Origin: an uncultured Azospirillum sp.
Lineage (GTDB): Bacteria; Pseudomonadota; Alphaproteobacteria; RF32; CAG-239
NCBI GenBank assembly: GCA_946184595.1
Contig: CAMHFM010000044.1
Coordinates: forward strand, 1 to 6,436
Length of the DNA: 6,436 nt
Direction: 5' to 3'
A program made the translations under genes and the position numbers. This document shows positions 1 to 5,244 of the stretch, piece by piece; the stretch's first letter is position 1; every line of letters starts with the position of its first letter. The notes under the pieces were generated by a model. It did no database searches. It saw nothing but the letters and a program-made list of their open reading frames with translations, and had not been told where the DNA came from.

Positions 1-170
1 TCAACCTGCTCAAAATTTTTAGCAGCACGACTATATGAGGTTTCTTCAAGCTGCGTCGAGGCTTTTGTATATAATTCTTCCGCACTTAAAGATTCTTTAT
101 TATCTCCGGCACAGCCTCCCAGTAAAGAAATTCCACAGAGGCATAGCATCAGTCCTTTGAATTTTCTCAT
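1..170 (-). CDS. bamD: BamD, outer membrane assembly lipoprotein (N-terminal 56 codons only)
   Basis: This is the start of a lipoprotein that runs off the left edge. I translated it by hand from the ATG at 170-168. Residues 1-19 form a short signal peptide: basic start MRKFK, a hydrophobic stretch, then the lipobox LLGGC with the lipidated cysteine at residue 20. After it comes LSAEELYTKASTQLEE, followed by SYSRAAKNFEQVE, which resembles the first TPR helix pair of BamD (ComL/YfiO). BamD is the essential lipoprotein partner of BamA in inserting beta-barrel proteins into the outer membrane, acting on the periplasmic face. A strong Shine-Dalgarno (AGGAGA, 180-175) sits 4 nt before the ATG and touches the lpxC stop codon, so translation is probably coupled. 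The position after lpxC matches the lpxC-bamD order I recall from alphaproteobacteria. Only the N-terminus is visible, so another TPR lipoprotein cannot be excluded. Confidence 0.8.
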   Translation of the reverse strand, partial: MRKFKGLMLCLCGISLLGGCAGDNKESLSAEELYTKASTQLEETSYSRAAKNFEQV

Positions 171-179
171 ATTTTCTCC

Positions 180-1034
180 TTATATAATTTGATAATTAGC
201 AGAATCCGCAAACAATAATTTTAATAGCTCATTATTATGCCAATGTCCAGTCTTGTTGGCTTGATATTGACCATAAATCACATAACCGGCCGTGTATAAA
301 TCGCCGATTGCGTCCAGAACTTTATGATTAACACATTCATTTTTAACTCTGAAACCGCCCTCGTTCAATAAAGTATCACCATCTAAAACAACAGCATTTT
401 CAAGACTTCCTCCTTTTATCAAACCGATAGATTTTAAATAATCGACCTGATATTTTTCACAAAATGTTCGGCAAGGAGCTATTTCTTTAGCAAAAATTTC
501 AGGGGTTATATCACCATCAAATGTTTGATGTCCGACAATCGGAGAAGGAAATTCAATACTAAAATTCATATGTAATTTATCTTCGGAATTCGGTAATAAA
601 CTGACGCTATTTCCTTTGCTGTCTTTGAATTCGACTTTCTTCTTAATTTTTATTGTTTTGCGTGGTGCTTGTTGTTCTTGAAGCTTTACCTTAGATAAAA
701 TCTCATAAAACGGTTTAGCGCTTCCGTCCATAATTGGAATTTCCTGATTATCCGTTTCAATTAAGACATTATCTATACTACATACTCTAAGGGCGGACAT
801 TAAATGTTCTATTGTGCTGACCAAATGTCCTTCTTTATCTCCCAAACAGGTGCAATTGCGTGTATCAACCACATTAGAATAGAGAGCTTTAATTTCTGGT
901 TGTGTCTCTATATCAACACGCTTAAAAATGATTCCACTATTAGCGGCTGCTGGTTTTAAAACTAATTTAACCTGGCATCCCGAATGTAACCCAATTCCGG
1001 TAATTGAAATCTCTTTTTCCAATGTATGTTGCAT
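180..1034 (-). CDS. lpxC: UDP-3-O-acyl-N-acetylglucosamine deacetylase LpxC
   Basis: LpxC is the zinc-dependent cytoplasmic deacetylase that catalyses the committed step of lipid A synthesis. The protein has 284 residues, slightly shorter than the roughly 305 of E. coli. The N-terminal motif GIGLHSG (13-19) is present. STIEHLMSAL (73-82) holds the catalytic Glu76 and zinc ligand His77. IMDGSAKPF (101-109) follows. NHKVLDAIGDLY (236-247) supplies zinc ligands His237 and Asp241. TGHWHNN (262-268) carries the conserved His264. All catalytic elements are intact, so the enzyme should be active. The C-terminus ends soon after the last conserved helix, which accounts for the shorter length. The ATG at 1034-1032 is preceded by AAGGAG (1046-1041) with 6 nt spacing. 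The gene lies 18 nt after the RNase P RNA and 9 nt before bamD on the same strand. No promoter of its own is evident, so it probably depends on transcription through rnpB or on a promoter inside it. Confidence 0.97.
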   Translation of the reverse strand: MQHTLEKEISITGIGLHSGCQVKLVLKPAAANSGIIFKRVDIETQPEIKALYSNVVDTRNCTCLGDKEGHLVSTIEHLMSALRVCSIDNVLIETDNQEIPIMDGSAKPFYEILSKVKLQEQQAPRKTIKIKKKVEFKDSKGNSVSLLPNSEDKLHMNFSIEFPSPIVGHQTFDGDITPEIFAKEIAPCRTFCEKYQVDYLKSIGLIKGGSLENAVVLDGDTLLNEGGFRVKNECVNHKVLDAIGDLYTAGYVIYGQYQANKTGHWHNNELLKLLFADSANYQII

Positions 1035-1052
1035 TTTTTTCTCCTTAAAGAT

Positions 1053-1428
1053 AAGGCAGTCTATAAGCCGAGTTCTGTCCCTGAATACACAGGGGATAGC
1101 TATTCATCTAATCCGAATGTCACCATTCGGCTTATTGCGACCTACCTCTGGGACGGATTAGGAACACTCCGTAAAATACGATAAATCGTACTTCCCTAAC
1201 TTGGTCTTGCATCAAACAGGGTTTACCTTTGCCACTGACTTTACAGCCAGTGCGGTAAGCTCTTACCTCACCTTTTCAACCTTACCTGAAGATTCAGGCG
1301 GTAATTTTCTGTGGCACTTTCCCGTGGATTGCTCCAGCCGGACGTTATCCGGTGTTTTGTTCCTTTGATGCTCGGACTTTCCTCACGAAAGGATTTTCCA
1401 TTCCTCCGCGCAGCTATCCGACTGCCTT
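1053..1428 (-). ncRNA. rnpB: RNase P RNA, bacterial type A (rnpB)
   Basis: This is the catalytic RNA that removes 5' leaders from pre-tRNAs. Read on the minus strand it shows the universal core. GAGGAAAGTCCGAGC (conserved region I, the 5' strand of P4) lies near the 5' end, and ACAGAACTCGGCTTATAG (region V) near the 3' end. The middle stretches GTGCCACAGAAA, GGTAAACC and GCAAGACCAAGTTAGG match the order in E. coli RNase P. The ends are set by helix P1: GACTGCCTT (1061-1053) pairs perfectly with AAGGCAGTC (1428-1420). Other visible hairpins are CCGGA/TCCGG (1352-1338, loop TAACG), TACGA/TCGTA (1177-1190), and CCGAATG-GTGA-CATTCGG (1130-1113), a GNRA-capped hairpin fitting P18. The GGT that pairs with tRNA CCA appears at 1146-1144 in the L15 context. 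The mature ends could lie a few bases outside the P1 boundaries. No terminator follows the RNA; the lpxC Shine-Dalgarno begins 7 nt past P1. Confidence 0.96.
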
Positions 1429-1576
1429 ATGGGTGAAGATTAATACATCTGTTAATAATTGCAATAATTATTCAGATATTAGCAAAAAATTTTTGTTTTT
1501 TTATAAGTCTCTGTCAATAACAGATACAAGACTCATTTAAAGAACAAAAGGCGAACTCTTAAAAAATTACTAAAAA

Positions 1577-1616
1577 ATACCATTGATTACCATATTTTCC
1601 CATGTTATACCATAAA
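1577..1616. promoter_or_regulatory. Probable MraZ operator: four 10-bp direct repeats
   Basis: CCAT occurs at 1580-1583, 1590-1593, 1600-1603 and 1610-1613, exactly every 10 bp, one helical turn. On the opposite strand these read ATGGTAT, ATGGGAA, ATGGTAA and ATGGTAT (consensus ATGGKAW). Known MraZ proteins bind short direct repeats of the TGGGN type separated by 5 bp, in front of their own operon. The core, the period and the position ahead of mraZ all agree. There are four units here, whereas three is the arrangement I recall from E. coli. The array covers the proposed mraZ promoter, which suggests autorepression. Binding itself is inferred, not shown. Confidence 0.8.
1583..1611 (+). promoter_or_regulatory. 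Candidate sigma-70-type promoter of the mraZ operon
   Basis: TTGATT (1583-1588) is separated by exactly 17 bp from TATACC (1606-1611). The -10 hexamer is preceded by TG at 1603-1604 with one intervening base, an extended -10 arrangement. Each hexamer matches the consensus at four of six positions. Transcription would begin near 1618, leaving a leader of about 26 nt. Both elements lie within the four-repeat array, so bound MraZ would block polymerase directly. The surrounding DNA is A+T rich and other weak matches exist, so this is a candidate only. Confidence 0.5.
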
Positions 1617-1643
1617 GCATAAAGTTTTTATCAGGGGCAGGAA

Positions 1644-2111
1644 ATGGGAAAATCTTTTCTCTTTTTAGATACAATCATTAATAAAGTCGACGCAAAAGGC
1701 CGCGTTTCCTTACCTGCAGATTATCGCGAAATTGTTAAAGAATTATCAACTGATATTGTTTGTTATCGCAGTTTGAGTGCTCCTTGCATCGAAGGATGTA
1801 CAGAAGAATTACTCTCTAAACTGGCAAATCAGATCGAATCTTCTTTAGATTTTTTCTCACAAACACAAGATGATTTAACTAATCTTATTTTTGGAGATGC
1901 GCGTCGTTTTACTTTTGATTCCACAGGGCGTATTGTTTTGAGTGAAAAGCTCTTAAAGCATGCACAGATTACAGACACAGCCGTTTTCGTCGGTAAAGGT
2001 CGCAAATTTCAGATTTGGAATCCGATTAATTGGGAAAAAGAAGAAGCCCGTATTCGTGCTGAGATTATGAAGAATCGCCCTTCTTTAATGTTTCATCGGG
2101 AGGAAGATTAA
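1644..2111 (+). CDS. mraZ: Transcriptional regulator MraZ
   Basis: MraZ is the DNA-binding first gene of the dcw cluster and represses its own operon in E. coli. The 155 residues match the usual length of about 150. The protein has two SpoVT/AbrB-like halves, each with its hallmark motif: DAKGRVSLPADYR (16-28) and DSTGRIVLSEKLL (92-104). The conserved VGKGRKFQIWNP (116-127) comes before a charged C-terminal helix. The N-terminus FLFLDTIINKVDAKGR resembles alphaproteobacterial MraZ. The chosen ATG follows AGGGG (1633-1637) with 6 nt spacing. The stop codon overlaps the rsmH start by one base (TAATG), so translation is very probably coupled. Regulation is likely autogenous through the repeats at 1577-1616. 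A further inverted copy of one repeat includes the start codon. I see nothing missing or broken. Confidence 0.96.
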   Translation: MGKSFLFLDTIINKVDAKGRVSLPADYREIVKELSTDIVCYRSLSAPCIEGCTEELLSKLANQIESSLDFFSQTQDDLTNLIFGDARRFTFDSTGRIVLSEKLLKHAQITDTAVFVGKGRKFQIWNPINWEKEEARIRAEIMKNRPSLMFHREED

Positions 2112-3028
2112 TGAAAGCTTCCTATCAGAAACATTTTCCTGTTATGCTTCCTCAAGTTTTACAGTATTTAACGCCTAAAGATGGTGAAACATACGTTGAT
2201 GCAACATTCGGTAATGGCGGATATACTGAAGCCGTTCTAACTAACGCAAATTGCAAAGTTATCGCCATCGATCGCGATCCTACCGTTTTGCCTCGTGTTC
2301 AAGAATTAAAAAAAACATATGGCAATCGTTTTGATTTTAAGCAAGGTTGTTTTGGAGATATTGCCAATCTTATTTCTTCTTCGGTTGATGGTTTTATGTT
2401 TGATATTGGCGTTTCTTCTATGCAGCTTGATCAGGCTGAACGTGGATTCTCATTTTCAAAAAATGCTCCTCTTGATATGAGAATGTCATGCTCTGGTCCT
2501 ACTGCCGCGGATATTGTTAATGCTATGCCGGAAAAAGAGTTAGCTGATCTTATCTACACTTATGGAGAAGAACGAAAATCCCGTCAGATTGCGGCTAAAA
2601 TTGTCGCGTTCCGCCAAAGAAAACCTATCGAAACAACAACTGAATTGGCTGATATTATCTATTCAGTTCTTCATCGGACACCTAATGCTATTGATCCGGC
2701 AACCCGTACATTTCAAGCCTTACGTATTGCCGTCAATCATGAACTTGACGAATTAAAAAGCGGTCTAAATGCCGCGGTTTCACTCTTAAAACCTATGGGA
2801 AGAATTGTGGTGGTTTCTTTCCATTCTCTTGAAGATAGAATCGTAAAAAACTTCTTCAAAGAGCAATCCGGAGCTAATGCCCATGTTTCGCGTTATCTTC
2901 CTCAAAACACCTTAACCCCTGACGCAATTTTAACAAACGTATCTAAGGCGATTCTTCCCTCACCAGAAGAGTTAGAGATTAATCCCCGTTCTCGTTCTGC
3001 TAAAATGCGTTTTGCTCAAAAAATATAA
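2111..3028 (+). CDS. rsmH: 16S rRNA (cytosine-1402-N4)-methyltransferase RsmH
   Basis: RsmH (formerly MraW) uses S-adenosylmethionine to methylate N4 of C1402 in the decoding centre of 16S rRNA. At 305 residues it is close to the E. coli length of 313. HFPVMLPQVL (8-17) opens the protein. The SAM-binding motif I is VDATFGNGGYT (29-39), and the acidic loop is AIDRDP (53-58). Then come DIGVSSMQLD (98-107), RGFSF (111-115), LDMRM (121-125) and YGEERKSRQIA (151-161). DPATRTFQALRIAVNHEL (195-212) precedes VVVSFHSLEDRIVK (233-246), and the family-typical NPRSRSAKMR is at 291-300. The aspartate at 195, where E. coli has histidine, is the form I recall from alphaproteobacteria. The start overlaps the mraZ stop by one base, with GGGAGG (2098-2103) as the ribosome site inside mraZ. 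All expected motifs are present and the enzyme should be functional. Confidence 0.97.
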   Translation: MKASYQKHFPVMLPQVLQYLTPKDGETYVDATFGNGGYTEAVLTNANCKVIAIDRDPTVLPRVQELKKTYGNRFDFKQGCFGDIANLISSSVDGFMFDIGVSSMQLDQAERGFSFSKNAPLDMRMSCSGPTAADIVNAMPEKELADLIYTYGEERKSRQIAAKIVAFRQRKPIETTTELADIIYSVLHRTPNAIDPATRTFQALRIAVNHELDELKSGLNAAVSLLKPMGRIVVVSFHSLEDRIVKNFFKEQSGANAHVSRYLPQNTLTPDAILTNVSKAILPSPEELEINPRSRSAKMRFAQKI

Positions 3029-3049
3029 CGAACCAGAAAGGAACGGTTT

Positions 3050-3436
3050 ATGAATAGTACTGATACAGCAAAATTAAGTATTTTGGTTGTTCTAACAGCT
3101 TTCGTCGGTGTCGGCATGTTTGTTTTGAAGAATCAGGTGCAAGATTTGGAAACTGAATTAAATCGTATTAACAACTCTATTCAGGAAGATGTTAAATCAA
3201 TCCACGTTCTTAAGGCAGAATGGAGCCATTTGAACTCTCCTCAGAGGCTAAGAACTTTAGCTTCGAAATATATTTCTTTAAATCCTGCCCGAGCTGAACA
3301 AATTATTAACTATTCTGAGTTACCATTTAATTACAGACAATCCGAATCCGATCGCAGATTGTTAGCACAAAAAAATATTAATCGCCAAGCTGAGCGTAAC
3401 AGAGAACTTAGAAAACTTGTTAAAGCCCAGCGGTAG
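3050..3436 (+). CDS. ftsL: Cell division protein FtsL
   Basis: This is a small bitopic membrane protein of 128 residues. A cytoplasmic stub of about 8 residues leads to one transmembrane helix (about 9-26, SILVVLTAFVGVGMFVL). A periplasmic coiled coil follows (about 28-58), with heptad-like leucine, valine and isoleucine. The stretch LKAEWSHLNSPQRLRTLASK (54-73) is the conserved FtsL signature as seen in alphaproteobacteria. FtsL forms a complex with FtsB and FtsQ and activates the FtsW-FtsI septal wall synthase. The C-terminal 30 or so residues are very basic and low in hydrophobics (ESDRRLLAQKNINRQAERNR), probably disordered. The ATG follows AAAGGA (3037-3042) with 7 nt spacing, 21 nt after rsmH. 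FtsL diverges quickly in sequence, so the call rests on topology, the signature and its place between rsmH and ftsI. Confidence 0.9.
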   Translation: MNSTDTAKLSILVVLTAFVGVGMFVLKNQVQDLETELNRINNSIQEDVKSIHVLKAEWSHLNSPQRLRTLASKYISLNPARAEQIINYSELPFNYRQSESDRRLLAQKNINRQAERNRELRKLVKAQR

Positions 3437-3465
3437 CTTGTAATTATTTAGTAAGGCAAAGAAGC

Positions 3466-3477
3466 AAAGGTATGTTG
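3466..3477 (+). promoter_or_regulatory. Ambiguous ftsI translation start (ATG at 3472 or TTG at 3475)
   Basis: The best purine run ahead of ftsI, AAAGG at 3466-3470, ends one base before the ATG, too close for normal Shine-Dalgarno use. The adjacent in-frame TTG at 3475 would be 4 nt away, closer to normal. A second AAGG at 3453-3456 is 15 nt upstream of the ATG, too far. All other genes here have standard spacing, so ftsI initiation may be weak or coupled to ftsL. Confidence 0.45.
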
Positions 3478-5235
3478 GGAAAGTATTTTTTCCATAAAGA
3501 AAAGGTTCATTTTTATCAACCTGGTGAAGAAATTCGAATTGATAAAAATAAACACTTTTATCAAAATGACTCGCTTAATTCTGTTAAAGCGCGCATTGCT
3601 TTGGCCTCTGTTGCTTTCTTTTGTATTTATGCGATTCTTGTTTTTAGATTATTTGACTTATGCATCATACAGGCTCGTGACGTCACGTCTGCAATTGATT
3701 ATACCCAAGATGATGAATTTAAGCACATTTTAAAATATACTGCCAATCCTATTAAACGTGCTGATATTCTTGATCGAAACGGAACAATTATCGCTACATC
3801 ATTGCCAACCGTTCATTTATATGCTCAGCCTCATAAAATTCGTAACAAATCTGTTGTTGCGCAAAAATTATCCGCTATTCTTGAAGATTTATCAACCGAA
3901 ACCATTCTTCAAAAATTGCATAAAGGCAAATTTGTTTATATCAAACGCAATTTAACACCTTCACAACAATACCAGATTAATGCTCTCGGTATTCCGGGTT
4001 TGGAATTTGAAAAAAGCGAAAAACGTATTTACCCGCATAAAAATCTGTTTGCTCATATTATCGGTGCAACAAACATTGATAATGAAGGCATTTCGGGCCT
4101 TGAGAAACAGCTCGATTCTCGTCTAACGCAGTCTGATATTCCTTTAAGCTTAAGTATTGATGCTGGATTACAAGATACCATTCGTACAGAACTCGCTGCT
4201 GCTGTTGATAAATTCCACGCTGAAGGAGCTGCAGCTATTTTGATGGATGTTCGTAATGGTGAAATTTTATCTATGATTTCTTTGCCTGATTTTGATCCTA
4301 ATTCAAACAACAACATTCCTGAAAGAGCACAATTTAATTTTACAACCAAAGGTGTCTATGAGCCAGGATCTGTTCTTAAAATATTTAATGCCGCCCTTGG
4401 TTTGGAAAGTGGAAAAGTTAAAGTAACAGATAAATTTGATGCGACACAGCCTCTTAAACTTCGTTATAATATCATCAAAGATTATCGCGGAGAAAATCGT
4501 TGGCTCGATTTACCGGAAATTTTGATTTATTCCTCTAATATCGGTTCTGCTCGTATTGCTTTACGCGTAGGGAAAAATGAGCAACGTCGTTTCCTGGATA
4601 ACATGGGATTTTTTAAGCCTATTAAATCTATTGAATTGGCTGAAAAAGGTATTCCTCTGGTTCCGAGCGAAAAGAACTGGAGTGAATCAACAATTGCTAC
4701 TGTTGGCTACGGTTATGGTATTTCAATCACCCCATTACACTTAATCTCAGCTTTTGCTTCAGTAGTTAATGGTGGAACTTATTTTTCTCCGACTTTGCTT
4801 AAAAATAATCAAAATAAAGAATCTCATCGCACTTTATCTTATAATACATCTATGCAAATGCGAAAATTACTTCGTGGTGTCGTTGTTGAAGGTTCTGGAA
4901 AACGTGCTAATGTAGCTGGTTATGAAGTCGCAGGTAAGACCGGAACGGCGCAAAAATTAGTTAACGGTCGTTATATAGATAAAAAAGTTATGACTTCTTT
5001 CTTAGCTACATTTCCTGTATCTGATCCTAAGTATGCTCTCTTTTTAATGATGGATGAGCCTAAAGCAACGAAAGAAACTTGGGGGTTTGTAACTTCCGGT
5101 TGGAATACGGTTCCTACCGCTGGAAAAATTATCACGGCGATTGCACCTCAACTTAATCTGCCGGCTAACGACGATATTTCAGATTCTCGCCGCGAACGCA
5201 TTATTAATGCAGCATATACAGTTCGCAAAAAATAA
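3472..5235 (+). CDS. ftsI: Septal peptidoglycan transpeptidase FtsI (PBP3, class B)
   Basis: FtsI cross-links septal peptidoglycan in the periplasm as partner of the glycosyltransferase FtsW. At 587 residues it matches E. coli FtsI (588). An unusually polar cytoplasmic tail of about 41 residues precedes the single transmembrane helix (about 42-66). The pedestal domain carries RADILDRNGTIIATS (96-110), a variant of the common RGDILDRNG, and IGATNIDNEGISGLE (197-211). The transpeptidase domain has all three active-site motifs. SVLK (300-303) in YEPGSVLK gives nucleophile Ser300 and Lys303. SSN is at 354-356, and KTG (489-491) lies in AGKTGTAQK. The enzyme therefore looks active. The gene starts 35 nt after ftsL. 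It is the last gene of this operon: instead of the usual murE, a convergent gene begins 9 bp past the stop, and a terminator follows. Start choice is uncertain by one codon. Confidence 0.97.
   Translation: MLGKYFFHKEKVHFYQPGEEIRIDKNKHFYQNDSLNSVKARIALASVAFFCIYAILVFRLFDLCIIQARDVTSAIDYTQDDEFKHILKYTANPIKRADILDRNGTIIATSLPTVHLYAQPHKIRNKSVVAQKLSAILEDLSTETILQKLHKGKFVYIKRNLTPSQQYQINALGIPGLEFEKSEKRIYPHKNLFAHIIGATNIDNEGISGLEKQLDSRLTQSDIPLSLSIDAGLQDTIRTELAAAVDKFHAEGAAAILMDVRNGEILSMISLPDFDPNSNNNIPERAQFNFTTKGVYEPGSVLKIFNAALGLESGKVKVTDKFDATQPLKLRYNIIKDYRGENRWLDLPEILIYSSNIGSARIALRVGKNEQRRFLDNMGFFKPIKSIELAEKGIPLVPSEKNWSESTIATVGYGYGISITPLHLISAFASVVNGGTYFSPTLLKNNQNKESHRTLSYNTSMQMRKLLRGVVVEGSGKRANVAGYEVAGKTGTAQKLVNGRYIDKKVMTSFLATFPVSDPKYALFLMMDEPKATKETWGFVTSGWNTVPTAGKIITAIAPQLNLPANDDISDSRRERIINAAYTVRKK
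5192..5226. other. Nested inverted repeat at the 3' end of ftsI
   Basis: GCGAAC (5192-5197) pairs with GTTCGC (5221-5226). Directly inside its left arm lies the palindrome GCATTATTAATGC (5198-5210). It is within the last ftsI codons and, on the minus strand, 19 bp past the batD stop. Neither strand has a T-run after the structure (the plus strand continues with six A), so it is not a canonical terminator. On the minus strand it could stabilise or mark the 3' end of the batD transcript, which otherwise has no visible terminator. Function is uncertain. Confidence 0.35.
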
Positions 5236-5244
5236 TTTACGTCT

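Noticed and set aside
928..1161. Plus-strand ORF of 77 codons across the lpxC start and the rnpB 3' end
   Set aside because: It is antisense to lpxC and to conserved RNase P RNA core sequence, has no recognisable protein features and is explained by those genes.
1512..1517. Minus-strand TTGACA as -35 box of an rnpB promoter
   Set aside because: The hexamer is perfect, but 16-19 bp downstream only A/T runs without a TATAAT-like hexamer are found, and the site is over 80 bp from the RNA 5' end. TATTAA at 1445-1440 is better placed but has no good -35.
1352..1540. Plus-strand ORF of 62 codons over the rnpB 5' half and the divergent region
   Set aside because: Most of it is the complement of conserved RNase P RNA sequence; the rest is A+T-rich control region. 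No plausible ribosome site or protein family.
4053..4349. Minus-strand ORF of 98 codons inside ftsI
   Set aside because: It is fully antisense to the FtsI region just before the active-site serine, with no family resemblance. A shadow of ftsI codon use.
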